A DNA stretch of 64,000 nucleotides from Pseudomonas sp. S06B 330 (GTDB taxonomy: Bacteria; Pseudomonadota; Gammaproteobacteria; Pseudomonadales; Pseudomonadaceae): the NCBI RefSeq assembly GCF_002845275.2, contig NZ_CP088149.1, positions 1,279,501 to 1,343,500 of the forward strand, given 5' to 3'. The translations under genes were made by a program, and so were the position numbers. A model generated the notes under the pieces. That model searched no databases. It saw nothing but the letters and a program-made list of their open reading frames with translations, and had not been told where the DNA came from. Shown here piece after piece: positions 46,623-56,400 of the stretch; positions within the stretch are counted from its first letter, which is position 1, and every line of letters starts with the position of its first letter.

Positions 46623-47948
46623 TCAACCCAAGCCATATTTTTTCACTTTGTCGAACAGGGTGGTCTTGGCCATGCCCAGCTCCTGGCTGGCCTGGCTGAG
46701 GTTGCCGCCGGTGCGTTGCAGGGCATCGCTGAGCAGGTTGCGCTCAAAGGCCTCGACCGCTTCGGCAAAGCCCAGGCCCTGGTTGCCGCTGGCGCCGGCT
46801 TTCTTGAACGCGGGTAAGCCCAACGCGTAGCGTTCGGCCACGTTGCGCAGTTCACGCACGTTACCCGGCCAGTCGTGGGCCATCAACCGCGACAGAGTCT
46901 GGCTGTCCAGTTGCGGAATTTCCCGATCGAAGCGCAATGACGACAACTGCAGGAAATGCTCGAACAGTTGCAGGATATCTTCACGACGTTCGCGCAGCGG
47001 CGGCAGTTCCAAGGTGACTACGTTGAGACGGTAGTACAGGTCACTGCGAAACTGCCCGCTCTGGCCGAGGGCGTCGAGGTCGGACTTGGTCGCGGCGATC
47101 ACCCGACAATCCACCGCAATGCTCTGGTTCGAACCCAGGCGCTCGAGGGTGCGCTCCTGCAGTACACGCAACAGTTTGATCTGCAGGTTGATCGGCATGC
47201 TTTCGACTTCGTCGAGAAACAGTGTGCCGCCATTGGCATGCTCGATCTTACCGATGCGGCGCTTGCCTGCGCCGGTAAACGCATTGGCCTCGTGGCCGAA
47301 AATTTCGCTTTCGAACAGGTTCTCGGGCAGGCCACCGCAGTTCAGGGCGACGAAGGGTTGTGCCTGGCGACGGCTGAAATCGTGCAGGCAGCGCGCAACC
47401 AGCTCTTTGCCGGTACCGGTTTCGCCTTCGATCAGGACGTTGGCCGAGGTGTCGGCAACGTTGGCGATCAGTTCGCGCAGGTTCTGCATGGCCGGCGAGC
47501 GGCCGATGATCCGGCCTTCCAAGGTGCTCTGTTCGGCCAGTTGCCGCCGCAGGGCGAAGACTTCCCGCGACAGCCCGCGTTGTTCCAGGGCTCGGCGCAC
47601 CACTTCGACCAGGCGTTCCGGGGCGAAGGGCTTTTCCATGAAATCGTAGGCGCCATTGCGCATGGCGCCGACGGCCATGTCGATATCGCCATGGCCGGTG
47701 ATCAACACCACGGGCAGGCTGCTGTCGCGGGCCTTGAGCCGGCTCAGCAGCTCCAAGCCATCAATGCCGGGCAGACGGATGTCGCTGACAACGATGCCGG
47801 CGAAATCATCGCCGATGCGCTGCAGGGCTTCTTCGGCGCTGCCGACTCCCTCACAGGCAATATCTTCCAGCGCCAGGGCCTGCTGGCAGCCGAGCAGCAC
47901 ATGCGGGTCGTCTTCGACGATCAGGACGGTAAGGGGCGCTTGGTTCAT
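46623..47948 (-). CDS. aauR: Sigma-54-dependent response regulator AauR
   Basis: 441 residues. Receiver domain with Asp56 ([14 protein letters not shown]), AAA+ domain with Walker A GETGTGKE and Walker [11 protein letters not shown], and a Fis-type HTH at the C-terminus ([20 protein letters not shown]). The sigma-54 contact loop reads NAFTGA instead of the usual GAFTGA. With AauS it turns on uptake and use of glutamate, aspartate and their amides. The two genes overlap by 4 bp, and aatJQMP lie directly upstream. Confidence 0.9.
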   Translation of the reverse strand: MNQAPLTVLIVEDDPHVLLGCQQALALEDIACEGVGSAEEALQRIGDDFAGIVVSDIRLPGIDGLELLSRLKARDSSLPVVLITGHGDIDMAVGAMRNGAYDFMEKPFAPERLVEVVRRALEQRGLSREVFALRRQLAEQSTLEGRIIGRSPAMQNLRELIANVADTSANVLIEGETGTGKELVARCLHDFSRRQAQPFVALNCGGLPENLFESEIFGHEANAFTGAGKRRIGKIEHANGGTLFLDEVESMPINLQIKLLRVLQERTLERLGSNQSIAVDCRVIAATKSDLDALGQSGQFRSDLYYRLNVVTLELPPLRERREDILQLFEHFLQLSSLRFDREIPQLDSQTLSRLMAHDWPGNVRELRNVAERYALGLPAFKKAGASGNQGLGFAEAVEAFERNLLSDALQRTGGNLSQASQELGMAKTTLFDKVKKYGLG

Positions 47949-49852
47949 AGGGACTCGGCAGATTCTGTAGGGGCATTGACCAGGGGCAGGGTGAGGACGA
48001 ACGCCGTGCCACCACTGGCAGGGTGTTCGACACTCAAGTTGCCCTTGGCTGCGGCGGCGAGGCTGGCGGACAGGGTCAGGCCCAGGCCCAGGCCGTGCTC
48101 TCCCGGCTTGGTGGTGAAAAACGGTTCGAACAAATGCTTACGCGCTTCGTCATCGATGCCGTGACCATTGTCGCGCACTCGCAGGCGATACTTGTCACCT
48201 TGCAGTTCGCCTTCGAGCCAGAGCTCGGGCAGTGGCTGCGCGGCCATGGCGTCGAGGGCGTTGCCGATCAGGTTGACCAGGATCTGTTCCAGGCGGGTCT
48301 GATCGATGGCCAGTTGTTGGTCGTCGAACTGGCTGTTGAGCTTCAGGTGGCAGCCAGCGATACGGCTACCCAGCACCTGCAGGCTGGCTTCCACGGCTTT
48401 GGCCAGCGAAGCCTGGCCACCGTCGTCACCACGGCGGGCGAAGGAGCGCAGGCTGGCGGTGATCCGGCCCATGCGGTCGATCAGGTCGTTCATGGTACGC
48501 AGGTTGGTACTGGCGGTTTCCAGGGCACCGCGTTCGAGAAAGCGTACGGTATTGCCCGACAGCGTACGCAGCGCCGCCAGCGGCTGGTTCAGTTCATGGG
48601 CGATGCTGGTAGACATCTGGCCAATGGCGGCGAGTTTGCCGGCCTGGACCAGTTCGTCCTGGGCGTGGCGCAAGGTCTGCTCGGCATGTCGCCGCTCGCG
48701 AATCTGGCCTTTGAGGCGTTCGTTACTGGCACGCAGATCGGCCGTGCGCTCGGTGATCTTGCGCTCCAGCTGGCTGTTGGCTTCTTCCAGTGCCTCACGG
48801 GCAGCCAGGCGGGTGGCAATCACCTTGCGTCGTTCGTTCCAGGCAATCAGTACGATGGTCAGCAGGGCGAAGGCGACGGCCACCAGCATGCCCTGGATGA
48901 TCGACTCACGGCGCAAGTCCTGCAGGGGCGTGAGCAGGGTGAAATGCCATGGTGTGTCGCTCAGGCGCCGGGTCTGGGCCAGGTAGGCGACTTCGCGGCG
49001 ACCATCACCGAGTTCGGCATTGGCCGGGAAGCTGAGTTTCTCGACACCGTCGGCAAGCGTTTCCCGTGACAAGGGCTGCAGCTCATTGAGCGGCCACCAG
49101 TAGTACTGCAGGCTACGGGCCAATTGTTCCTTGATGTCCGGAGTCAGCGGACGCACCGACTTGAGCCGGCGGGCCGGATCGCTGGAGAGGATGATGATGC
49201 CGTTTTCGTCGCTGACAAAGGCTTCCAGGCGGGCCCGTTGCCAGCGCTCTTCCATGTTTTCCAGGCGCACCTTGATCACTGCTACGCCGATGATCTTGCC
49301 GTGTTCTTCCAGGCCATGGGCCAGGTAGTAGCCAGGCTCACCGGTGGTGCTGCCGATGCCATAGAAGCGTCCAGGCTGGCCGCGTACGGCATGCTGGAAA
49401 TAAGCACGGAACGACAGGTCTTCGCCAAGGAAACTGTCGACATCGCGCCAGTTGCTGGTGGCTTGTACCCGGCCAGTGGTATCGAGAACGAAGATCGCCC
49501 GGCTACGGCTGCGCCGGTTCAGGCCTTCGAGGTATTCGTTGACCGTTTGGCGGTGTTCGCCATCGGGCTCGGTCAGCAGGCTGGAAACGCTGTTTTCCAG
49601 TTCCAGCAGGCTGGGCAGATAGGTGTACTTGCTGATTTCACTTTCGACGCCGCGCGCGTGCAGCTCAAGCTGGCGCTCGCCGGATTCGCTCAAGGTGCGG
49701 ATGCCGTTGTGCTCGCTGATCATAAAGCCAGCCACACCCAAGCCGATCATCAGCAGGATGATCAAGGGTGGCATCAGCAGTTGGCGTATCAGACGGGGTT
49801 TCACGGCAAGGGCAGGCTTGGCTGGGCGAAAGAGCGTGGGGTCGCATTTCAT
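47945..49852 (-). CDS. aauS: Sensor histidine kinase AauS (DctB-like)
   Basis: 635 residues from the ATG at 49852 (AAGG upstream). First membrane segment about 22-44, a periplasmic Cache-type sensor domain to about 290, second membrane segment near 295-315, a coiled coil, then HisKA with MSTSIAHELNQPLAALRT and HATPase with NLIGNALDAM and GLGLGLTLS. The domain order is that of DctB dicarboxylate sensors. It senses external acidic amino acids, by analogy with P. putida. Its 3' end overlaps aauR. Confidence 0.9.
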   Translation of the reverse strand: MKCDPTLFRPAKPALAVKPRLIRQLLMPPLIILLMIGLGVAGFMISEHNGIRTLSESGERQLELHARGVESEISKYTYLPSLLELENSVSSLLTEPDGEHRQTVNEYLEGLNRRSRSRAIFVLDTTGRVQATSNWRDVDSFLGEDLSFRAYFQHAVRGQPGRFYGIGSTTGEPGYYLAHGLEEHGKIIGVAVIKVRLENMEERWQRARLEAFVSDENGIIILSSDPARRLKSVRPLTPDIKEQLARSLQYYWWPLNELQPLSRETLADGVEKLSFPANAELGDGRREVAYLAQTRRLSDTPWHFTLLTPLQDLRRESIIQGMLVAVAFALLTIVLIAWNERRKVIATRLAAREALEEANSQLERKITERTADLRASNERLKGQIRERRHAEQTLRHAQDELVQAGKLAAIGQMSTSIAHELNQPLAALRTLSGNTVRFLERGALETASTNLRTMNDLIDRMGRITASLRSFARRGDDGGQASLAKAVEASLQVLGSRIAGCHLKLNSQFDDQQLAIDQTRLEQILVNLIGNALDAMAAQPLPELWLEGELQGDKYRLRVRDNGHGIDDEARKHLFEPFFTTKPGEHGLGLGLTLSASLAAAAKGNLSVEHPASGGTAFVLTLPLVNAPTESAESL

Positions 49853-49921
49853 CACAGTGGCCTTGGTACGACCAGCACCCACTGGCTGACGAATGCCAGA
49901 CAGAGGGTGCTGGTCATCACC

Positions 49922-50656
49922 TCAGTGTTGCAGAATTTTGCTGAGGAAGTGCTGGGTGCGCTCATCACGGGCACTCTGGTCACCGAAGAATTCTTCTTTG
50001 GTGCAGTCTTCGATGATGTTGCCCTTGTCCATGAAGATCACCCGGTTGGCGACCTTGCGGGCAAAGCCCATTTCATGGGTCACGCACATCATGGTCATGC
50101 CTTCGTGGGCCAGTTGAACCATTACATCCAGTACTTCACTGACCATTTCCGGGTCCAGCGCCGAGGTCGGTTCGTCAAACAGCATGACGATCGGGTCCAT
50201 GGCCAGGGCGCGGGCAATCGCCACACGTTGTTGCTGACCACCGGAGAGCTGGCCAGGGTGCTTTTTCGCCTGGTTGCTAAGACCGACGCGCTCAAGCAGC
50301 GCCAGCCCCTTCTTGGTCGCTTCCGCTTCGCTGCGACCGAGTACCTTGCGCTGGGCAATGGTCAGGTTCTCGGTGATGGTCAGGTGCGGGAACAGCTCGA
50401 AGTGCTGGAACACCATACCGACCTTTGACCGCAGCTTGGGCAGGTTGGTCTTGGGATCGGCGATCGAGGTGCCGTCGACAATGATGTCACCCTTCTGGAA
50501 GGGTTCCAGGGCGTTGACGCATTTGATCAGGGTCGACTTGCCCGAACCGGACGGGCCGCAAACCACCACCACTTCGCCTTTCTTGACCTCGGTGTTGCAG
50601 TCGGTCAGAACCTGGAAGTCGCCGTACCACTTGTTGACGTTTTTGATGGAAATCAT
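49922..50656 (-). CDS. aatP: Glutamate/aspartate ABC transporter ATP-binding protein
   Basis: 244 residues. Walker A GPSGSGKS (39-46), signature [19 protein letters not shown], Walker [16 protein letters not shown] loop [11 protein letters not shown]. GlnQ/GltL group. ATP hydrolysis drives import through AatQM. Overlaps aatM by 4 bp. Confidence 0.95.
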   Translation of the reverse strand: MISIKNVNKWYGDFQVLTDCNTEVKKGEVVVVCGPSGSGKSTLIKCVNALEPFQKGDIIVDGTSIADPKTNLPKLRSKVGMVFQHFELFPHLTITENLTIAQRKVLGRSEAEATKKGLALLERVGLSNQAKKHPGQLSGGQQQRVAIARALAMDPIVMLFDEPTSALDPEMVSEVLDVMVQLAHEGMTMMCVTHEMGFARKVANRVIFMDKGNIIEDCTKEEFFGDQSARDERTQHFLSKILQH

Positions 50657-51318
50657 ACGGTTATCCTTTTCTGCAGACGCTTGACCAGGAAGGAAGCGGA
50701 GAAGCTGATGACAAAGTAGACAACGCCGGCGAAGACCAGGAACTCGTTGGAGCGCCCGATGATGTCGCCACTGGCACGTGCCGAGTTGAGGAAGTCGACC
50801 AGGCCGACGGTGTAGACCAGCGAGGTGTCCTGGAACAGGATGATGCTTTGCTGCAGCAGCAGCGGGGTCATTTTGCGAAACGCCTGGGGCAGGATGATCA
50901 GACGCATGGTCTGGCTGTAGCTCATGCCCAGGGCTTGTGCCGCACCCATCTGGCCCTTGGAGATCGACTGCACACCGGCGCGGACGATTTCACAGAAGTA
51001 CGCCGCCTCGAACATCATGAACGCCACGACGCAGGAGGTGAAGGCACCGATCGGCGTGTCTTCGCCGGTAATCCAGCGCAGCACGAAAGGTACCGCCAGG
51101 TAGAACCAGGTGATCACCAGCAGCAATGGGATGGAACGGAAGTAGTTGACGTAGACGCCGGCGATGTTCGCCAGCAGCTTGTTCGACGACAGTCGCATCA
51201 AGGCCAGGATAGTGCCGAGCACGATGCCGCCGACCACGCCCATGACCATCAGCTGTAAGGTCATGACCATGCCGTTCCACAGGCCCGGCAGGGCAGGAAT
51301 GATTCCACTGAAGTCCAT
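50653..51318 (-). CDS. aatM: Glutamate/aspartate ABC transporter permease
   Basis: 221 residues, about five membrane segments and the permease EAA loop ([22 protein letters not shown] followed by G-x-LP contact), typical of the HisM/GltK family. Its ATG shares one base with the aatQ stop codon, and its end overlaps aatP, so translation of all three is coupled. Confidence 0.94.
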   Translation of the reverse strand: MDFSGIIPALPGLWNGMVMTLQLMVMGVVGGIVLGTILALMRLSSNKLLANIAGVYVNYFRSIPLLLVITWFYLAVPFVLRWITGEDTPIGAFTSCVVAFMMFEAAYFCEIVRAGVQSISKGQMGAAQALGMSYSQTMRLIILPQAFRKMTPLLLQQSIILFQDTSLVYTVGLVDFLNSARASGDIIGRSNEFLVFAGVVYFVISFSASFLVKRLQKRITV

Positions 51319-52064
51319 TATTTACCCCCCACGGAGATCAGGCCGGGCACCGCGACTTTCTTCTCGATCATGCGCATCAGCAGCATCAGCCCCATGTTAA
51401 GGGTGAAGTAGATCAGGGTCGCCAGGGTGAACGCTTCAAACAGGTTGGCCGAGAACTCGGCGGTCTGTTTGGTTTGTGCCAGCAGCTCCATCAGGCCGAT
51501 CAGCGAGGCCACCGAGGAGTTCTTGAATACGTTCAGAAACTCTGAGGTAAGCGGCGGAATGATGATTCGGTACGCTTGCGGCAGCAGCACGTTCCAGTAG
51601 ATCTGCGGCAGGCTGAAGCCCATGGCGCGGGCGGCGGCTTCCTGACCACGCGGCAGCGCCTGGATACCGGTGCGCACTTGCTCACAGACACGTGCAGCAG
51701 TGAACAGGCCCAGGCAGATGACCACGCTGATCAGTGCCGAGGTAGTGGGGTTGAGGTCCTGTTTGAACCATTCCTGCAGGCCTTCAGGCAGCAGGTCGGG
51801 CACCAGGAAGTACCAGATGAACAGCTGCACCAGCAGCGGTACGTTACGAAACAGTTCCACGTAGCACGTGGCAATACCCGATACCAGACGGTTCGGGACA
51901 GTACGCATAACGCCGAGGACCGAACCCAGCAGCAATGCGATGATCCAGGCGGCAATGGCAATGGCGATGGTCCAGCCTAGACCGGTGATGTACCAGTCCA
52001 GATAGGTTTCGCTACCCACGCCGGTGGACTTGAAGAATACGCCCCAGTCCCAGTTGTAATTCAT
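51318..52064 (-). CDS. aatQ: Glutamate/aspartate ABC transporter permease
   Basis: 248 residues. Membrane segments plus the EAA motif in ARVCEQVRTGIQALPRGQEAAA, HisQ/GltJ family. Pairs with AatM to form the membrane pore. Separated from aatJ by about 100 bp that hold a strong hairpin. Confidence 0.94.
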   Translation of the reverse strand: MNYNWDWGVFFKSTGVGSETYLDWYITGLGWTIAIAIAAWIIALLLGSVLGVMRTVPNRLVSGIATCYVELFRNVPLLVQLFIWYFLVPDLLPEGLQEWFKQDLNPTTSALISVVICLGLFTAARVCEQVRTGIQALPRGQEAAARAMGFSLPQIYWNVLLPQAYRIIIPPLTSEFLNVFKNSSVASLIGLMELLAQTKQTAEFSANLFEAFTLATLIYFTLNMGLMLLMRMIEKKVAVPGLISVGGK

Positions 52065-52107
52065 CGGGATCTCCCCTCAGATCAGTTGTTTCACGGGCAC
52101 CTTCGAG

Positions 52108-52136
52108 CATCCGAGGGCGCAGGGCACCCTCGGATG
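52108..52136 (-). terminator. Attenuating hairpin between aatJ and aatQ
   Basis: CATCCGAGGG and CCCTCGGATG form a perfect 10-bp stem with a nine-base loop. There is no T-run. Such hairpins commonly raise the binding protein level relative to the permease by stabilising the upstream mRNA. Confidence 0.7.
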
Positions 52137-52163
52137 AAAGGTTAGACACTAACTAGCTGGGGA

Positions 52164-53096
52164 TCAGGACTTCTTTTCGTCTGCAGCTTTGTCGGTAGGA
52201 TTGGCGATCAGCGCCTTGAGCTCGTCGCTCATCGGGAATTGCAGGTTCAGGCCCTTTGGCGGGACCGGCTGGTTGAACCACTTGTCGTAGATCTTGTTGA
52301 TCTCGCCCGATTTGTAGAGGCCGACGATGGCCTTGTCGACTGCAGCCTTGAACGGTGCGTCATCCTTGCGGACCATGCAGCCGTAGATTTCGTAGGACTG
52401 TGGGGTGCCGACGATGGCCCAGCCTTTCGGGTTCTTGGCCTTGGCCATTTCACCGGCGAGCAGCGCGTCGTCCATCATGAAGGCCACGGCGCGGCCGGAT
52501 TCAAGCATCTGGAACGACTCGCCATGGTCTTTGGCCGAGATGACGTTCATCTTCATCTGCTTATCGGCGTTCATCGACTTGAGGATGCGCTCGGAGGTGG
52601 TACCGGCGGTGGTCACCACGTTCTTGCCAGCCAGGTCCGGGAAATCCTTGTACTTGGCGTTTTCAGGCTTGCCGTCTTCGGCTTTGGTCAGCAGGCGGGT
52701 GCCCACTTCAAAGATACCGACCGAGAAGGCTACCTGCTGCTGACGCTCGACGTTGTTGGTGGTCGAACCACACTCGACGTCAACGGTGCCGTTCTGCACC
52801 AGCGGGATGCGGGTCTGGGAGGTGACGAGGTTGTATTTGACCTTCAGGTCTGGCTTGTTCAGGTCCTTTTTCAGGGCCTCGACGATTGCCAGCTGGATGT
52901 CGTGGGAGTAACCGACGGGTTTGCCCGAAGCGTCGGCGATGTAGGAGAACGGGATAGAGGCGTCGCGGTGCCCCAGGGTAATGGTGCCCGATTCGTTGAT
53001 CTTTTTCAGGGTGCCAGTCAGCTCTGCGGCGGTGACTGGCATGCTGATCAAAGCGGCCGTGATGGCTGCGCCCAACAGGTGGGGAACAATACGCAT
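52164..53096 (-). CDS. aatJ: Glutamate/aspartate periplasmic binding protein
   Basis: 310 residues from the ATG at 53096 with GAGGAA upstream; a longer frame exists but lacks a start with ribosome-binding site. Signal peptide MRIVPHLLGAAITAALIS..VTAAEL. Solute-binding fold of SBP family 3: GTITLGHRDASIPFSY, TNNVERQQQVAFS, DLAGKNVVTTAGTTSER. Captures acidic amino acids in the periplasm for AatQMP. First gene of the operon, behind a sigma-54 promoter. Confidence 0.94.
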   Translation of the reverse strand: MRIVPHLLGAAITAALISMPVTAAELTGTLKKINESGTITLGHRDASIPFSYIADASGKPVGYSHDIQLAIVEALKKDLNKPDLKVKYNLVTSQTRIPLVQNGTVDVECGSTTNNVERQQQVAFSVGIFEVGTRLLTKAEDGKPENAKYKDFPDLAGKNVVTTAGTTSERILKSMNADKQMKMNVISAKDHGESFQMLESGRAVAFMMDDALLAGEMAKAKNPKGWAIVGTPQSYEIYGCMVRKDDAPFKAAVDKAIVGLYKSGEINKIYDKWFNQPVPPKGLNLQFPMSDELKALIANPTDKAADEKKS

Positions 53097-53200
53097 CAAA
53101 ATTTCCTCGACGTTGTTTTTTTTATGGAGCCGTTGGCGGGCTCTTTCGTTCAGCGAACACTGCAATGAAGCGGTTTGCGCATTCGGGTACTGAGTGTAGA

Positions 53201-53215
53201 GCATGACTCGTGCCA
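53201..53215 (-). promoter_or_regulatory. Sigma-54 promoter of aatJ
   Basis: Read on the minus strand: TTGGCACGAGTCATGC, with GG and GC exactly ten bases apart, matching TGGCAC-N5-TTGC. It lies ~105 bp upstream of the aatJ start and fits control by the sigma-54 activator encoded next door. Confidence 0.8.
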
Positions 53216-53292
53216 AGCCCTGACTTCGATCATAACCCCCCGGAAATACTGGGGATTAAAGTTTTTTGACGATTGATTGTTGAATATCGGTG

Positions 53293-53306
53293 TCCGGCAT
53301 CCCGAA
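53293..53306. promoter_or_regulatory. Putative AauR upstream site 1
   Basis: TCCGG-CATC-CCGAA differs by one base from TTCGG-N4-CCGAA, the inverted repeat reported for AauR targets in P. putida (recalled). About 80 bp upstream of the -24 element. Confidence 0.6.
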
Positions 53307-53323
53307 TTCGTGTGTTTTTATTG

Positions 53324-53337
53324 TTCGGAAATCCGAA
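53324..53337. promoter_or_regulatory. Putative AauR upstream site 2
   Basis: TTCGG-AAAT-CCGAA is an exact match to TTCGG-N4-CCGAA. Its centre is 31 bp (three helical turns) from site 1, as expected for cooperative dimers of a sigma-54 activator. Confidence 0.75.
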
Positions 53338-53450
53338 TGATGGGCAGGTCAAGCTGGTGTCAGGTCGGGTTAGGGTGGGTGGTAATGGGGTAGCGCCATG
53401 GCACGAAGCAGAGGTGATCTTCTGGCTTTTTTCTGCCTGGAGGGCATTTC

Positions 53451-56400
53451 ATGTCAACAATTCCTATCCCCTTCGACTCGATCGATGCACTGATCGCTCA
53501 GCAGTTGCCGGGCTGGCTGACGGCGGCCCAGGTCGATCACTTGCGGGCATTACAGCGTGCGATGAGGAGGCAGCAGGCCAACGCCCAGCAGCTGCGCGAG
53601 TTGCTGGATGCTATCCCTGCGCTGGACGCATACGCCGCGCCATTGCTTGTAAACGCATTGACTCAGGAAGGGCTCGTCGATGCTGATGTGCGCGGGGGCC
53701 AGGTTCATATCGAGCAAGAAGTGACCTTGCCCACGGCGGCGCCAAACCTACCGCCGCCCCGTTACACCTTCACCTCGAGGCAAAGCTTGTTGGCCGCGGC
53801 ATTGCACAACTATAGCGAGGAGGAAACCCGAACGTCGTCACTGCGTCGTGCGCAACTGCTGGATGCCGACGGCCAGTCGCTGGCGCTCGGCTTCGGGGCG
53901 TTTGCCCGGTTGTGCAGACGTCTGGACCTTGGTGGGCGCTATCAAACCGTGCTGCAGACGTGTCTGCGGCCGCAGGACATGTCTGCCAGGCAAGCCATCG
54001 ACGGTTTGTTCGAGGAAAGTCAGCGTTCGCAGTTGGAGGTCGCGGTGCGTATCGCCAAGCTCAAAGGCGAGCTCGACGAGCGCAGCTACTTGCTTATGCT
54101 TGCGGTGTTTTCGCCAGCACCCATTGTGCCGCCGATTCCCGGGGGGCTGACACCTCGTCAGCTGTTTCTGCTGGGCAAACGCATTCATGGTGTGGTGGCA
54201 ATGGAAATGCGCCTGGCGAAAGACGCTGCGCTGGAGTCGGTCATTGTCTGGATTCCGGATGATCCCCAACTGCCGGTGGCCTGCTATGGCTCTTGGGATG
54301 CTGTGTATCAAGCGCTCGCCAGCCGCTTGCGCAACGCCTCCTACCGGACTTTCTTCTCACGGTTTATCAGTCAGCGGGATCGCTCTGCCTTCACCGATAG
54401 GCTCGCCAACCTGATGCGCTCAGCCACGGCAGGTGAGCCGCCGGAGCTTGATGGCCGGAACTTTGCTCTCCATACATCACTTTTCGTCCATTTGCGTACC
54501 TTGCACATCGACAAGCAATTGGACGATGCCAGGGTTCTGGCGGTGCCCACCGATGATGAGGACAAGTCCTCAAGACGTGAGCGACTAGAGGGGTATCAAC
54601 GTGCCGGGCTGGACTTGCTGAACTTGATCGGGCTGTTTGTTCCGGTTCTGGGCGAAGTCATGTTGACAGTGGCGGCGGTTCAGCTTGCCGATGAGGTGTA
54701 TGAAGGTTACCAGGACTGGCAACTGGGAGACCGCCAGGCGGCCTTGGATCACTTGTTTGGGGTCGCGCAGAGCTTGGCGGTAGGGGTAGTGGTTGGCAAG
54801 GTAAGCGAGCAGGCCTTCCACCTCACCCAGCGTGTGCCTTTTGTCGATGGTCTGGTGCCGCTGCGTACCGATGCGGGCCGGCTCAAGCTGTGCAGTGACG
54901 AGCTACGCGCTTACCAGGTGACAGACCGGGAAACACCCTTGGGCAGCCCGGTTCGTTACGCCGATCACTGGCGCTTGCGCCTGCATGAGGGGGCTTATCA
55001 AGTATTGCAAGACCCCGCTACGGGGAACTGGCGGATTCGCCATCCATACCGTGCCGATCATGCGCCTGTGGTAGAGCACAATGGCAGTGGTGGCTGGCAG
55101 CACGAACTGGAGCAACCACAGTATTGGCAGGGCGCAGGACACCTGGTGCGGCGTCTGGGCAGTCGCTTGGCTGAGGTGTCAGATGCCGTGGCCCAGGCCT
55201 TGCTCGAAATCACAGGTTTCGATCAGGCCCAGCTGCGGCAACTGCATCTGGAGAACGCTGGCGCACCTGCACGGTTGCTCGATGCAGTGGAGCGCTTTGA
55301 ATTGAACATGCACTACCCGGCGTTGCGAGGCGAGGCATTCGAGGAGCAGATGAAGCTGCGGCAGGCAATGCCAGACGCAGCGCAAGGCCTTTTGATACGG
55401 GATTTTCCTGGTTTGTCGGTGCGTGGCGCGCGGGAAATTGTTGAGCAGGCAAGTGGTGCGCAGGTTGACGGCATGCTTGCCAGCAGCCGGGTGCCGCTGG
55501 CGCTGGCGGAGCGGGTGCGCTGGTTTCTGCGCGATAGCCGGGTGGACAGAGCCTGCGCGGGGTTGTACCTGCCTCAAGCAGTCAACGCTGATTGCGAGCG
55601 GTTGGTGCTGGGGCTGATCGATCGCCTTGCACCATGGGCCGAGACCCTACGGTTAGAATTGCGAGAGAGGGCGCCGGATGGACCACTGCTGGCTGGGCGC
55701 GGTGCTGCGCAGTCTGTTCACGTACGGCGCATTATCAAGGGGCGGCGGGGCTATCTGGCCATGGATGGGGGTAATGTTGGGCAGGCCGCACCCACGGACA
55801 GTCTGCTCAAGGCCTTGTTGCTGAGCATGGAGCCAAGGCAGAAAGTGGTGCTTGGTGATGTGCAGTTGACCGAGCTGGGGTTGAGGGACTGTCTGGTGGC
55901 TCACGTCAGCAGTAACCGTGAACAGGTTGCTGAGTTGATCGGCATGGCCCCCATCGGTCTTGGCGTGCGGCCGCCTCTGCGGTTTGCCGACGGGCGCCTG
56001 GGCTACCCGCTCAGTGGTCGTGGCCAGGGCAGTCGGCAAGCGACCAGGCGAGGTATCCAGCAGATCTATCCCACGCTTAGCGACGACCAGTTAAATGCCT
56101 ACCTGCTGAACGTGCTAGGCAGAGGAGAAAGCTTGTGGGGCCACTACCATGAGCTTCAAGACCAGCTGGCTCGCCTGCGCCAAGCCTTGCACGCCTGGCA
56201 GAGTGAATGGCGCAACCCCCTCGATGCGCTCAGGCGCAGAAGGGTTGCCACAGGATTGCGTCGCTGCTGGCGCCGTAAGCTCGTCGGCTTTGACGATGAG
56301 TACATGCTGACGATCGAGGGTGAGCGTGTGGGTAGCCTGCCATCGTTGCCACCGGGGGTGACATTCAGTCATGTACGTCGTCTGGTATTGCGCGACATGG

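Larger units (their letters stand above)
53097..53450. other. Divergent regulatory region between aatJ and the NEL gene
   Basis: 354 bp with a -24/-12 element for aatJ (53201-53215), two inverted repeats (53293-53306, 53324-53337) and, at the right end, GGAGGG before the NEL-type gene. No sigma-54 element reads toward the NEL gene; its promoter is not recognised. Confidence 0.7.

Noticed and set aside
53398..53416. TGGCACGAAGCAG before the NEL gene as a sigma-54 promoter
   Set aside because: There is no GC at the required ten-base distance from the GG.
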